This document shows, one piece after another, positions 13,761-26,300 of a DNA stretch of 64,000 nt. A program made the translations under genes and the position numbers. The notes under the pieces were generated by a model that was not told where the DNA came from, ran no database searches, and saw only the letters and a program-made list of their open reading frames with translations. Where the stretch lies: positions 1 through 64,000 of the IMG/VR virus record IMGVR_UViG_3300032241_001154. One strand, written 5' to 3'. The DNA comes from a virus. Position 1 is the first letter of the stretch. The number at the start of each line of letters is the position of its first letter.

Positions 13761-15422
13761 TTAGGCGTTGTTCGGGTTGTCCTGTGCATACTCGGAGATG
13801 CGGATGGCATCCTTGCGAGTACCCGTGCGGCGCTCACGAGCAGTAATGCTCAGGGCGGTCGTCAAGTCCAGTGGAATAACCAACTTATCAATGTAGTAGT
13901 TGACTGCGCCGCCGTTGGAAATCACCTTGGGGTCGTTGATGTTGGTGGCGGCAAGGAAGTCAGACGACGGCGTAAAGGGTTCCACCTCAATGGTTTTGTC
14001 GCCAGTCCGTGCAGGGTGCGCAAGCGTGATGTTCTGCGTTATGTAGTCCGTGTAAATCAACAACTGCTCACCTTTGGCGATGTCTTTGAGCAGCGGCTCG
14101 ACACGCAGGGTGGTGTACGTCTTGGTGCGGAAGATGTTGGCAGAGAGAACGGCTACTGTTGCCGCATCATCGTAAACGCCAAGGCGCTTGCGTCGAACGC
14201 CAACCACGTCGTTCACGTCTAGGGCTGGGTTCACCACGCCTTCAATCGTCAGTGCTTCATTACCGCCCGTGAACCACGACAAGAACGTCTCGGCGGCGTT
14301 CTGTACCTGTGCTTGGGTTTTCAGCAACTTGCGGCCTGGCTCATAACCGACGACACGTCCGAAGGTGCCAAGGTAGTTGGTTGGTGAGGTTGGGTCATCG
14401 TCAACGGCAATGGCTCGTAATGGGGTTTTGGCGCTGGTGGCCTCACCTGTGGCGATGACGTAGTTGACGGTCTTGCTGTCAGAAAGAACACGGCTGACGT
14501 TGGTGAGAAGGCCGCCCTGACCATTGCTGTCCCCGTCGAGAAAGTTCCACACGGGCGCAACTGCGTTTGGGTCTGGGATGGCGAGGATTTGGAACTTGCC
14601 GTCCGCATTGACGAATAGTTCACCACGCCCACCGCCGAGTGATGCCGCCAAGCCGGAGATGTCAGTCCATGGCGAGTTGGAGCCAGAGTTAGAAACATTG
14701 GTCGAACCCATGATGATGGGCGACGTGATTTTTGCGTCTTGTACGCCACTGAAATCAAACTCCGGTGGGCCAAAGACGCCTGGGTGGGTGGGCCAGCGGT
14801 CATTGATAAGAATCTTGATGGCTTCGGTGATGGTGCTGGCGATGTAGTTGCGCTCTTTGGTGGTGTCACTCTTTGCCACTGGGACGCTGTACGCCTTTGT
14901 GTACACAGTGGTCGGGTTTGTCCAGTGGTTCAGCCCGATGTTGTTCGATACGTCCGTTCCTGCCACTTCGATGGAAACGTCGCCGTCGGTATCTTCAGCA
15001 ATGGTGACCGTGTTGATTCGGAAAACGCCGATTGGAACCAACTCGTATGCGCCGTTGTCGGGGCGCAGCCACTTGTCGTCCAGCGGAGCCGGTGCGGTGT
15101 ACAAGCCTTGGTCAATCTCTTCTAGGTTCCACACAACACCTCGATAGGCGTAGATGTGGTTACCGTAAATGTTGAGTGGGTCACTGTCCTTGTGGGGAAT
15201 CAGGTTGGTGATTGAGCCGTCGGGGTTCGTGATGTATGGCAGGTTGGTAGTGAAATCTATGGAGCGACGGAACTGAGCAGACGTTCGGTCTACCGTTACG
15301 GTTCCACTGACGACAGGAATAGTGGTCGTGGTGCCGTCAATACTGAGCGCCTTGACAATCACCATCGCTCGATTGGGCGCTTTCATAGCGTCCATGAACT
15401 TTTGTGTGGCTTTAGCGTACAT
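13761..15422 (-). CDS. Minor tail protein, DUF5047-like tail-hub component
   Basis: This 553-residue protein begins with a helix (MYAKATQKFMDAMKAPN) and a beta-rich domain describing a baseplate-hub-like fold (VTVDRTSAQFRRSIDFTTNL, PIGVFRINTVTI). Its order is that of actinophage minor tail proteins of the DUF5047 class. It follows the 1608-residue gene by two bases and precedes the OB-fold protein, as expected for the tail-tip cluster. No peptidase motif is seen. The family call is from recall of sequence style and could not be checked. Confidence 0.6.
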   Translation of the reverse strand: MYAKATQKFMDAMKAPNRAMVIVKALSIDGTTTTIPVVSGTVTVDRTSAQFRRSIDFTTNLPYITNPDGSITNLIPHKDSDPLNIYGNHIYAYRGVVWNLEEIDQGLYTAPAPLDDKWLRPDNGAYELVPIGVFRINTVTIAEDTDGDVSIEVAGTDVSNNIGLNHWTNPTTVYTKAYSVPVAKSDTTKERNYIASTITEAIKILINDRWPTHPGVFGPPEFDFSGVQDAKITSPIIMGSTNVSNSGSNSPWTDISGLAASLGGGRGELFVNADGKFQILAIPDPNAVAPVWNFLDGDSNGQGGLLTNVSRVLSDSKTVNYVIATGEATSAKTPLRAIAVDDDPTSPTNYLGTFGRVVGYEPGRKLLKTQAQVQNAAETFLSWFTGGNEALTIEGVVNPALDVNDVVGVRRKRLGVYDDAATVAVLSANIFRTKTYTTLRVEPLLKDIAKGEQLLIYTDYITQNITLAHPARTGDKTIEVEPFTPSSDFLAATNINDPKVISNGGAVNYYIDKLVIPLDLTTALSITARERRTGTRKDAIRISEYAQDNPNNA

Positions 15423-15424
15423 AG

Positions 15425-18400
15425 TTAGGAACCATAAGTGTATCCAAAACCGTTCGGCGGTGGTGCCTCGACGTAGGTGATAGCCACGTCACGGTAGGGC
15501 GACGCAGCGGCGTTGTGGGTAACCGTAACGTCGTCGCTGATTTGGATGTACTTCTTATTTCCCTCGACGGGGTTGGTAAGCACGAGTGTTTCACCAAGGT
15601 TGAGTAGGGCGACGAAGTTCTCCCAGTTGGCGTTATCAGTCCACTTGACGGTGATTTGCGCATCTCGACCTTGAACGACGCCTGGGATGACGATGGGGCG
15701 GCTGGAACCGAGCGGATAGAAAACGCCGACTGGGTGTTTCTGCGTCTCTTGGTAGGCGTTCTGCACAAGGATGGGGAAGCGACGGTCTGGGTCAGACGAA
15801 CTGGCAATCCACCACTGGTTGAGCGTCATCGCCGGTGCAATCACGTTTGACGACACACCCTTGACGAGGTTGCCGTGTTCGTCAGAGAACGATGGTGTAA
15901 TCCGGTATCCCGTAGCGACATTTGGAACAATCTCAACGTCGTAGAAGATTCCCGTGCCATTCACCGTGCCAACGCCACGCCCGTCAGCCACCACAATGTC
16001 GCCGCCGAGTGCGGTGTTGTAGGTGTTTCCACCATCGTCACTGCGTTCAATCTTGTAACGGTACGAGGTGTTCGGCGTGTTGACGTAGCCGTCGTTGTTC
16101 CAGTTGAAAACGGCAACCGGCGTGCCTTGCGCTTGGTTGTTGATGAAGTGACCGGCGATTCGTGTGGTCTGCGCCGTCACGGGAGTGTCAACTGGGTGCG
16201 CAAAGCCGAGCGGGTCGGTCAGTGGAATCCTTGGCGTTCCGTCCCAGCCCGTCGTGATGATGGCGGTTTCGTAAGTCGCATCGGTGCCGTTACCGATGAA
16301 CACTTCCGTCCCTGCGCCCAAGCCAACGGGGTTGTCAACAGTGATGTATGTGTCGCCTGCGCTTGCTTGAGACTTCAAGAACGTCACTCGCCCCGTTTCA
16401 CCAGCGCCAAAGTGGATTTCTCGGCTGCCGTTGTCAGCGGTGGGGTCGAACAGGTAGATGCTGTTTGCACCAGCCGTCGGCGTGGTTGAGGGGATTGAGA
16501 ATGAACTGTCGGCGTTGACGGCGGTTGTGGTTGAGACGTAAACGGATGCAGAAAGAGATGGCATCTGCGTGTTGAGCGTCGTGTACGAACTCGTTGGCTT
16601 GTACGGGGTCATCGCCTTGAACTGCAATCCGCAGAAGGAGATGAAGTCCCTGTAGGTGAGGTTACTCACGTTGATGCGTGGTGCTGCCCGTGTTGCTGAA
16701 ATCGTTACCGATACGCCCGTAGTGCCACTGGCAGGTGCGCCGCCGAAGGGGAACTTCAGCGACAGAACATTTGCGCTGTATGGCGACTGCGAGGTTAGGA
16801 CTGCAATGACATTGTTTACCAGCAAGTAAGTGCCGGTAGTCAAGGCCGGAGCAGGCGTTCCGCCCGTCCAGTTGAGCGTTCCTGTCGAACCGTCGTTAGC
16901 AAGGTACGTTGCGTTTGTGGTGAAAACAATCGTCGGGGCAATGGCTGTGATTGCGTTTGGCGACCAACCGGCATTTGTGGTGTTTTCTACGCCGATTGGA
17001 ACGGCAAGGTTCACTAGGGTCTGGGTGACCGCAACGGAACCAGAAGAAGTGGCCTTGCGTGACATGGTGACGGTTTGGGCGGTGTACGAGAACGCAGTGA
17101 CGTAGGTGTAGGCAGGAATGCCCGTGCCCGAAATCTTTGCTCCAACTACAAGGTTCTTTGTTGCTGAAACGCCAGTGAGCAAGTTGGAGCCGGATGTGGA
17201 GTTTGCAGTCCATGTTTGAGTATTGGAAACGCCAGCGTTGATGACACTGAGCGAGCCGTCGGCGGTTGAGATGAGGTTGCCCAACTCGTCGTACCAGTCA
17301 ATGAGCAGTGAAAACCATGCCGTTGTATTGCCGCAGGCCAATGCTTTGCCGATAGCCGAGAACCCGTAGGTCACGCCCGTGTTGACGGGGATGGAGTTTT
17401 GATTCGTGTACGGCGGTGGGGTGTAGATGGTTACGTCCGACAGGCTGTCGCCAACCGCCGCTGTGTTCGAGCAGTACAGGCTAAGCGTGGCTTCACCATT
17501 CACTGGGGTGTTGTACAACTTTACAGACGTGTGTCGCAGGTAGTCGTACTTGGGGACGATTGGGACGATTGGAATGGTCTGTACCGGCAAGGGAACGGTG
17601 CCGGTACCGGAGTAGGTTGCTGAAATAATCGTCGAGGAAGGCGGATGGAAAATCACGCCGTCAGCGATGAAGTACGTTGTGGTCGTGTTGTTTGGCTGCG
17701 TTCCCTGCGTGCTGCTTCCCAAGAAGAGTGCCGTGTACCCGTTGTAGGTTCCTGAGGTGATAGGGACGGTGCTCGTTACCGTGGTTCCAAGTGGAAGGCC
17801 ATTCATTACCACCGAGTAACCCGTGGTAACGCCGCCGAGTGATGCCGTCGGAATGGCAAGGGCGTTGAAGATTCCACCATTGGTTGTTCCGTTGGTCGTC
17901 AAGGGTGTGAAGGTAGAGGTTCCAAATCCCAAGACTGCCGAGGTGAAGCCAATCGGTTCTGCCGACGGGTTGTAGTCAACCAAGAAGTCTTGGAAGTCGT
18001 CAACCGTGCGCAACGCCGAGTGCTTTGTGTACGCCGTGGACGAGGATACCGTCGAGTAAGTCGGGTTGATGGCTGGGATGTAGTGCGAGTTTGCAACACG
18101 GACGGTTTCACCAACCGCAAGGTTTAGGCCCTTGATACTCGTCAACGATTCGGTAAGCGTTACCGTCAACGGCTGAACTGAAGGGAGCGACTGCGCAGGG
18201 ATTTTTACTGAAACGGTTGCGCCTTTAGGAATGAAAAAGTATCCGGCAGCATTCTTCAGGTTGAACGTTCCGGCGCTTGCGGCTGGCCTGATTAGTAGTG
18301 CTGGTAGCCCATGGCAGGTGTTGCCCAGACCGGCTTGGGCCAAGGTGAACGTGCACGAGTACTTTCCATTTCGGTTCCAGTTGGATTGGCCTGGGATGGA

Positions 18401-20251
18401 GTAGGAGAAGTTCGATTCGACGTAGATGGTTGTTCCGGCTGGCAAGCGACCCAGTTCCATCATCGTGTTTTGACTGAGATTGTTTGCTGGGGTGATTCCC
18501 AGAAGCGACAATGGGTTTGTATTACTGCGCATGTAGCCACCGCTCACAGTTCCGATGACAACGGTGGTCGCAGGGACGGATACGCCAGCCACGTTTTCCA
18601 CAGTGAAATAAGTGCTTGGCGACGGGAACACAAACTGGTTGTCGGTTGGCGTTGCGGACTTCAACTTGTTGTCCACTGCGGTATACGCAGCGGACTGCGT
18701 GTGGTAGGTGATTTGTAACTTGGAACCCGTTTGTATCAGGAGTGAAGGGTCGTTGACATAAATGGTCTTGCCGTCGTTCGTGCTGAGTGTTCCATTGCTT
18801 GAAGCGATGAAGGCAACTCCACCGCCGACTGGGATGGTGGTAGCGGCAACGCCTGAGGTTTCACGCACGGTGGTGTAATAAGTGTGCGAAGTCGTTTTTT
18901 CGGCTTGCGAGTAGGTGTACATCATGGCGAGTTGACCGCTGTAACCCGTGTAGATGTCATTCTGAAGCCCACAAGACACGGTTGCGCCAGCGTTGTGTGA
19001 AGCCGCCGTCGTGCCTTGGTAGCCACGCTGAATGACGTAGAACGTGTCGCCGGTGTTGTTGCCGTCCATCAAGTTGGTGACGAGGATTCGCTCTTGACCA
19101 ATCTGAATCCAAAACCGACCACTACGGGGGAAGCCAACTGCGTCTGCTGCGGCGTAGTAGTTCGCCACGAGATTTGCGCCTGAGTGGGTCGAGGTTGCCT
19201 TCAGTGAAATCGTGACCGTGGAGCCGCCACTGATGTTCTTGATGATTGCGCCAGACGGGATGCCAACGCCGAAGATTGCCATACCGACAATCAATCCGGT
19301 CACGCTTGATACGCCGGTGATGTTTACCGAGCCGTTCGTTACGTTGCCCGTGAAGGCGACGTGGCTTGCCGCCGTTCCGCTGAAGGCTGAACCCGTTACC
19401 TTGAATGATGTCGAGTTAGCCGTGATGTCGTTTGCCAAGCCACCCCAAGCGCCGACATAAAGGGTGCTGATTGCGCTCTTGTGCGAAAGCGTTGTTGCAA
19501 GGGCGGCGGATGTGACCTGCACCCCGATTGAGGTGGCGGCGGTGTCCACGCTGGTCTGCGATGTAGTCCACCCACCTGAACTCGTCCGAAATGAACCGTT
19601 GTCTGCTGAAAAAAGGTTGTCAGACGTTTGCACGGCAATGGCGTTGCGAGCGTTGGTGGTGTCACTATAGACAGCAACCAACGGTGGCTGCGGTTGCACG
19701 ATGGTGGTGGTGAAACCAATCGTCGCCCAGTCGCTGTACCAGTTCTTCCCCGACTTCTTTGCCCACACCTTGACACAGGCCCAGTACTGCGCCTCGTTGA
19801 TGTACCCGTCATTGGGGTCGAGGTTGTAGGTGGCGGAATCGCTGTTGCCAATGAACGTTGGCTTGACCGTTGGTGTTTGGTCGGGTGTCCAGTTTGGATT
19901 TATGAACTCTTGGTCGGTGAAAATACTTACTTGGTAGCCAATCTGCGGTGTCTTGTCAGGGTCGTGGAAAACCCAGTTCAGTGCGTAGGTGCCGTCGGCA
20001 ATCGTTTTGGTGAAATCAAACTGGACGTTGTTGGTCGGACTGACGGAGAGTTCGGTGACCTGTGGCTTGGCGACTGCTTCTGCCGTGGCGTGGATGCTCT
20101 TGTGGCTTGCTTTTCCACCAGCAGGGACAACTGAAGTGACCTTTACGCCAAGGTGCTTCAGTTTCTCGGCCTTCCAATCCTTGCCCTTGGGGTCAGCGCC
20201 TCTTTTTCCACCTGTGTGGACTGAGTGTGTTTTCTTCTTGCTAGTCGCCAC
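15425..20251 (-). CDS. Large minor tail protein, 1608 aa, with adhesin-like repeats
   Basis: The N-terminus is basic and disordered (KKKTHSV..GGKRGADPKGKDWKAEK), then come fibronectin-like beta domains (VSPTNNVQFDF, TYALNWVFHDPDKTP). The middle holds two clear copies of the repeat LxVGxxxxGxGIPxxTxI...VT(I/M)S (near residues 320 and 1050). The C-terminal 150 residues resemble the distal-tail/tail-tip element of actinophage minor tail proteins (DPDRRFPILVQNAYQE..., VKWTDNANWENFVALLN). It is probably a tail-tip or side-fibre subunit contacting the host. GTG 20251 is supported by TTTTGGAGAG. Confidence 0.75.
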   Translation of the reverse strand: MATSKKKTHSVHTGGKRGADPKGKDWKAEKLKHLGVKVTSVVPAGGKASHKSIHATAEAVAKPQVTELSVSPTNNVQFDFTKTIADGTYALNWVFHDPDKTPQIGYQVSIFTDQEFINPNWTPDQTPTVKPTFIGNSDSATYNLDPNDGYINEAQYWACVKVWAKKSGKNWYSDWATIGFTTTIVQPQPPLVAVYSDTTNARNAIAVQTSDNLFSADNGSFRTSSGGWTTSQTSVDTAATSIGVQVTSAALATTLSHKSAISTLYVGAWGGLANDITANSTSFKVTGSAFSGTAASHVAFTGNVTNGSVNITGVSSVTGLIVGMAIFGVGIPSGAIIKNISGGSTVTISLKATSTHSGANLVANYYAAADAVGFPRSGRFWIQIGQERILVTNLMDGNNTGDTFYVIQRGYQGTTAASHNAGATVSCGLQNDIYTGYSGQLAMMYTYSQAEKTTSHTYYTTVRETSGVAATTIPVGGGVAFIASSNGTLSTNDGKTIYVNDPSLLIQTGSKLQITYHTQSAAYTAVDNKLKSATPTDNQFVFPSPSTYFTVENVAGVSVPATTVVIGTVSGGYMRSNTNPLSLLGITPANNLSQNTMMELGRLPAGTTIYVESNFSYSIPGQSNWNRNGKYSCTFTLAQAGLGNTCHGLPALLIRPAASAGTFNLKNAAGYFFIPKGATVSVKIPAQSLPSVQPLTVTLTESLTSIKGLNLAVGETVRVANSHYIPAINPTYSTVSSSTAYTKHSALRTVDDFQDFLVDYNPSAEPIGFTSAVLGFGTSTFTPLTTNGTTNGGIFNALAIPTASLGGVTTGYSVVMNGLPLGTTVTSTVPITSGTYNGYTALFLGSSTQGTQPNNTTTTYFIADGVIFHPPSSTIISATYSGTGTVPLPVQTIPIVPIVPKYDYLRHTSVKLYNTPVNGEATLSLYCSNTAAVGDSLSDVTIYTPPPYTNQNSIPVNTGVTYGFSAIGKALACGNTTAWFSLLIDWYDELGNLISTADGSLSVINAGVSNTQTWTANSTSGSNLLTGVSATKNLVVGAKISGTGIPAYTYVTAFSYTAQTVTMSRKATSSGSVAVTQTLVNLAVPIGVENTTNAGWSPNAITAIAPTIVFTTNATYLANDGSTGTLNWTGGTPAPALTTGTYLLVNNVIAVLTSQSPYSANVLSLKFPFGGAPASGTTGVSVTISATRAAPRINVSNLTYRDFISFCGLQFKAMTPYKPTSSYTTLNTQMPSLSASVYVSTTTAVNADSSFSIPSTTPTAGANSIYLFDPTADNGSREIHFGAGETGRVTFLKSQASAGDTYITVDNPVGLGAGTEVFIGNGTDATYETAIITTGWDGTPRIPLTDPLGFAHPVDTPVTAQTTRIAGHFINNQAQGTPVAVFNWNNDGYVNTPNTSYRYKIERSDDGGNTYNTALGGDIVVADGRGVGTVNGTGIFYDVEIVPNVATGYRITPSFSDEHGNLVKGVSSNVIAPAMTLNQWWIASSSDPDRRFPILVQNAYQETQKHPVGVFYPLGSSRPIVIPGVVQGRDAQITVKWTDNANWENFVALLNLGETLVLTNPVEGNKKYIQISDDVTVTHNAAASPYRDVAITYVEAPPPNGFGYTYGS

Positions 20252-20302
20252 GGCTCTCCAAAAGGGGTTTGTCGGACTAAATCCTACCCCACTAAAGCGA
20301 TT

Positions 20303-23300
20303 TTAGGAAGATGACGCTGGGTTGACGGCGTTTTGGTAAGTGTCGGCTGGGGCAACGTCGCCCGTGGTCAGGTCAGTCAGGGCGAAAGAGTGCTTGTCAC
20401 CACCCATTTCCGAACCTTGCAGGGCAACCGAGACTTGTACCGAGGAAACTTCAGCATCGCTCCACTTCGTGCCGTCATACTTCTGAATGGTCTGCGTATC
20501 TGGCTTCCATCGAACGTCACCGGCTACGGCAGTCGGCTGGGCGTAGTACGAGACATCAATCCCTGCGTCGTAGGGGTTGTTGAGTGGTGAAGCAATCTGC
20601 ATCTGGTACGTTCCATTTGCTTGACGCACAGGAATCGTGTACGGGTAGACGATTTCACTGAGCGTATCATTGCCAACCACGAGTTCAATCGGGGCGGTCA
20701 ACGTAGTGGGGTTGACCTGCAATGACGTTCCTGAGAAGGTGGCGGCGGCTGGTGAAGTCAGTGTCACAGCCGAGCCGGAGACAGACGAAACGAACACGGG
20801 GTTGGGGAATGGCGTGGTCGTGAACGAAACCGTTACGCCGGTAGCCGATGCGCTGGCATTGAGGTTGAGCGTGGCGCTGCTTCCGCTGATGGAAACGATG
20901 ACGGCATCGTAGGGAAGCCCAGCGCCCGAAACCTGCGTGCCCACAACCAAGTTGGCGGTGGTGGAAAGTCCCGTCATTGTGGCGCTTGCCGACGTGATGT
21001 TGGCGGTGAACATTCCCGTCACCGAGGTGCCAACCAACCGCTGCCCAACCTGCGGAGCGGCGTTGATTGTTCCATTTGCCGTAGTAGCACTGGCATTCTG
21101 GGACATGGTGATAAACGTTCCCGAAGCCGATGCGGTCATTGAAACGATGTACGAGTTGAGCGGAATGCCCGTTCCCGAAAGGCCCTCACCCGTGTACAAA
21201 CCAGCAATGCTGGAAACCGAAGAGATGACGTTGCTTCCGGTTGTTAGGTAGCCGTTGAACGTGTAGGTGGCAAGGTTGATGACGTTGTTCGCCACGGTGG
21301 TCGTAACGGTGAACAAACCAGAGGCAATCATCGTGTTGTCGTAGTTGTACAGAGGGATGAAGGGCTGCACTGAAATCGTGTCTGCGAAGAACGGCTCCGG
21401 TTGCGTGACAACCAACTCCTGCGGTGTCGTTCCCGAACCCAGAACAATGGTCTGGTCGGTGCTGAGTTCGTTGATGAGGCCATACGAAATAGATGCGGCG
21501 ACGTTCGTGCCATTCAAGAAGTTGGTGATAGCCCCACTCGTCACTGAGGCGGCGGTGTAGTTGAACACTGGGATGAAGGGCGAGACAGAGACGCTGGTGT
21601 CGCCAGCATTGATAGCAGCGGCGGTGGTGATGATTTGCGTGTACAAACCATACTTCAAGTACATGGTCGAGCCGGAAGGCAGGTAGCACGGCGCTGGTGA
21701 AATGTATAGCGTCGAGACGTACTGTCCGCTGGCGTAGAGCGATGCGTCGGTGTTCAGCGTGACCTGCGGGGTCGAAGTTACCGTCGGGTAAGCAGGCTGA
21801 CCAGAAGCGTAGACCAAAGTGACCGAACCGCTACCAGAGGTGAAGGTGCCACTCGCACTGTTGATGTACGCCAGTGGTGGAATGTTGGTACCGGACACGG
21901 CGTATGCAAACCAAACGGTGCTTGTGCTGGCGATTGCGCCGGTCAAGGGCTTGCTCAGAGAAACAACCCATGCGCCAGATGAACCGCTCACCGCAGTGAC
22001 GATGGTGTTCGGTTGGATTACCGTGTCACCGTACACTGACATGCCGACATAAGGCTGACCGGCGCTCGAAGCCAAGTTGAAGGTCGTTGCCCCAGCCGTC
22101 GTGGTGTACGAAACACCACTGCTGACTGCGCTTACGGGCTGTGTGGCGCTGCTTGCGTAGATGCTGCTGATGACGTTGCTGCCCACTGATGCAGAGCCAG
22201 AGAAGGAGCGATTTAGGTACGAGTGAGGAACCGTCAGGCTGTTGTACGTCGTGGTCGTGTCGAGCATCTTCAAGGTGATTGGAGTGCCGTCAACGTAGTT
22301 GGCGCTCGTGGTGGCGCTGAGGTTCAAGTAGTAGGTCGTTGGTGAAATCGTGCCGGTTGCGTCCACTGCGACGTTGACAACTTGCACAACGTCGTAGCCG
22401 ATTTGTACGAAGAACAAAGAGGACGTTGGTACGGATGACCCATTGGGCAGGAATGGAACAATGTTGGTTCCCGAAGAAATCAAACCTGCGACACGCCCAA
22501 TCTCTGGTGGTGAAAAGATGCCGTTGTTGATGACGTTGTTGTAGCCGCTTGTCGGGAAAAGGTCATTGCTGGAAATAGTCAAGGTTGTCGCACTGACACT
22601 CGCCGGTGCCGCAAGGGTGGTGGCAAGTGACGGGTTGTCATTGTCGCCCGAAGTCAGCCAGTTGGGGGACAGTGAAATCGTTGTGTCGAACGAGTTGGCC
22701 TGCGCCCCCGACGTGTTGTCAGCCAAAAGGTTTTGCTGGCCTTGCGACGTGATGGGGTTTTCAGCACCGGCGCTAATCATCGCTCCGGCAGCGTGCTGGT
22801 TTTGGAAGCCATCGAGGGTGTAGATGTTGGGCACGACAACTGGCTCACCGGCAAAGTGGTTGTGTTGGAACTTCTGTCCGGCGGCGAGGACAATCGAAAT
22901 AGGTGAAATCGTGTTGCCTGTGGCGCTCCCCGACATGAAGTTGTAGGTGCCGTTGAACACAACGGTTTCCTGTGTGTCGCCTTCGCCCACAACCATAACG
23001 CCCCAGACCTGAGGGGTGAAGATGTATGAGGCAGATGTGGCGCTTACGCTGATGGGATTCGAGAGGTAGATACTGCCACCGTCAATGAAGGTGACAACGG
23101 TTCCGGTTGGGATTCCGTTGCCTCGAACTGACCATCCAACTGAGATGTTGGGGCTGGCGATGGAAGGCAACGTCATGTAGTAGTTGCCAGCCACCGTGCT
23201 CACGTTTGTAATCGTTGTGCCGGTGGTTGGTGAAATGCCCTGTGAGGCGATGTTTCCGTACTGGTCGTAGTAGACACCGTTGATGAGGGTGCTCGTGTTG

Positions 23301-26300
23301 TTTAGTGGTGAAACCACGATGTAGTTCTGGTTTGTCGTGGCGGTGGCGTAGGCGGTTGTGCCGAACAAAGAACCAATGGTCGTCGGCGTAAGGACTTCTT
23401 GGTCGCCCACCGTGTCGGTGCCGAAGTATCGGTCACCAACGTCATAGGAGCCGACAAGCGTTCCTGCGGCGTGATTGAATGACGTGTTGTTACTCATCAT
23501 CACCACACCTGCGTTGCCGATTCCCGTAGCGTCAAGAGCCGGTGACGTGTAGGCCGAGTAGATGGTGACCGTGTTCTCAACCGGCAAGATGGCGGTCTGG
23601 CTGTCACCATTTGGATACGACGTAAAGGCCCCTGCCAAGAAGTTTTCACTGTCTACCGCCCACACGATTGCCGAGTTGGAGTATGAATCCACTTCCAAAA
23701 CCACAAGACGGCTTTGATAGAACACATAGTTCGGGGTGTAGTTGGTGAACGTCGCCCCGTTCACGCCAATGGGCAAGACAACGGGGTTGCTTTGATTGTC
23801 AATCAAGTAAACGTTGTAGTTGGAACCAGCAGCCACGATTGCCGACACGAAGCAAATGTTGTACCCCAACTGTGTGGTGGAATACGAAAACGACTGTTGG
23901 CTTTGCGAAGGAATCGCAACCGCATCGCCTACGTTGATGTACGGCGTGGCGGATGCTGATACGCCGGTAATGCCGCTGTAGCCACCATTGGCGTTTCCCG
24001 TCCAAGAGTACGATGGTGAAGGCTCCAAGTTGGCAACAGTGTCAAAGTAGAGCGTATAGGTGTTTCCACCAGACTGGCTTGCTGGGACGTTTGACACGCC
24101 AGCGGCGAGCGTCCCTGCTACGACAAGGGAGTTGCTTTGCGTTCCGCTGATGGGGTACATGCCGGAGTAGCCGGTGTACGGCGTTCCGCCGGTGACGCTG
24201 CCTGGGTTGACCCATTCGCAGAGGGTGATGTTGTAGTACTCGAAATCAATGGTGTCCTGAAGAACCGTGGCGGTGGCGGTATTGGAAACCGTTACCTGTG
24301 TGGCGCTGTCCACTGAAATAATGACGGTTCCGGTAGGGAAGCCGGTGTATGAAACCTGTTGCCCAACAAGAAGGCCATTCGTACCACTCAACCCAGCAGC
24401 CGTGTTCGCCGTGCTGGAAATGTTGAGGATGGTTGATGTTCCATAAGCAACGTCGCCCAAGTACGCAGTCGTTTGCGCTGCTTGGTTGATACCGTAGACG
24501 AACGGCCCACTTACGCCCCTTCCGCCCGACAAACCGCCGTAAGTGCTGGAATAAGGAATGATGTCGCCAGAAATGTACTGACCAGCCGACAAACCGTTGA
24601 TGTCGCCGACTTGCACGGGTGCTGAAAAAACCATCTGCGCAGGGCTATTCGCAGGCGTAGGAAGGTTGGTCGTGACATGAAGCGTCGTCGCCGGAATGGA
24701 GATGGTTTCACCACTGAAGGTGCTTGTGGGGTTGGCGCTCAGGGTCAACGTAGATGCCGAGACGTTGATAGAAGAGATAAACGTGTTCGCTGGGATTCCA
24801 GCAGCGACAACAATCGCTCCTACACACAATGAACTGATGTTGGTAACACTTGTAAGGGTGGTGGAACTGGTTGAGGTAGCACTCGCCGTAAACGTCGTCC
24901 CAAGCGCCACAATCTGGTCAACCGTGTAGGGGAAAAAAGCGCCGTGCGAACCGGCAGTGGTGGAGCGTGGCCCCCATAGTGTCCATCCGGTTGGTGAAGA
25001 GGGGAACGCACCAGACTGACTGCCCACTGAGATTGCCACGCCACTTGGGTTGTAGGTACCCTGAAAGACCACTGACTGAGTGACATTTGCGTAGACCCCA
25101 ACGCCCTCGACGGTGGTAGAGGCGTTTGGTGAATGGCTTGCCACGGTCAAAGCGTTGGCGACTGGATTTGACTTGATGCTCGACGGGTTGACGGGCATAA
25201 TCAAGAACTGACCGTGGTTTGGATTGTTGAACGGGTCAATGCTCAGGTACGGTGCAGTGAAAAATGTTTCGTCAAACTTGTTGCCGCTGTCCGTGTTTAG
25301 GCGAGTGGTCGTTGAATCAATGGTTGCACCAAAGATGCCCGTATTCGCCTGCGGAATGTTGTAGGAGACGGTGTAGGTGTCGGGCTGAGTTGTGTTTATT
25401 GCTGAGGCGTTGGAGAGGCTGACAAAGCCGTTGGTCACGGATACTTGGAAGGATGAAGAGTTGCCGTTGCCGTCATTGATGTCGTTGCTTAGGTAGATGT
25501 TTCCACCACTGATGTTGATGATGATAGCCGTACTGCCCCAATAGGTAGAAGTGACAATCATGCCCAGCATAAAACCTGCAAGTTGATTGGAACTTGGGGT
25601 GAAATAGTACGTTGAACCGCTAACCGTATAAGTTGCCGTTAGCGCAAACGTCTGCGCCGTAAAGAGTTGGGTGGTAAGGACGAACGAAGAGACAGATGGG
25701 TCTGGCGCTTGCGACAGCGTAATGTACTTGTTCACGGTGTCAACGCCCGTGATGACCGAGTTTGGTGAAATCCCCGTGCCACTCACAACTTGTCCAACGC
25801 ACAGGTTCTGCAACACTGTCGAGGTGAAGCCGTTGCTCGTAACGACGCTCGATACGTTCAGTGTGTACGCCGTTGAGCCGGTGGTTGCGTTGATGGTGAT
25901 TGGTTTTCCACTGACGAACTCATCCTGCAAGAAGGCTTGTGAGACGACTGTTCCAGCCGGAAGGCCATTTCCTTGAATAGCCATGCCCGACAAGAAACTG
26001 CCGTCGGCTTGGTCTCCCGTGTAGTACGAGTTGGAGCCGGTAACAAGGAATCCGTCGGTTGTGTAAGAGGACTGATAGCCATTGGCGGTTGCGAAGTTGT
26101 ACTGAGCCGAGGTGATGGACAGCGGCGTTGAGCCAGAGGTGCCGGTGCCGGTGGTTATTGCCGGAGCGTATCCGTTAGAAATCTGCGTGTTGCTAGTGGT
26201 TGCCGCCAGAACCAAGAAAATGTTGTTGATGTTGACGGCAGCGCCGCTGACGGGAGAACTTTGTGGGTCGTCGCTGATGAAGATTCCCAAGGTTGTTGTT

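Noticed and set aside
19396-19851. Frame of 151 codons within the 1608-residue tail gene
   Set aside because: It is Pro/Arg/Thr-rich, typical of out-of-frame readings of Ser/Thr/Gly-rich genes.
20760-20775. TGTCACAGCC inside the giant tail gene as another regulated promoter
   Set aside because: There are no promoter boxes at the right spacing and no start codon nearby.
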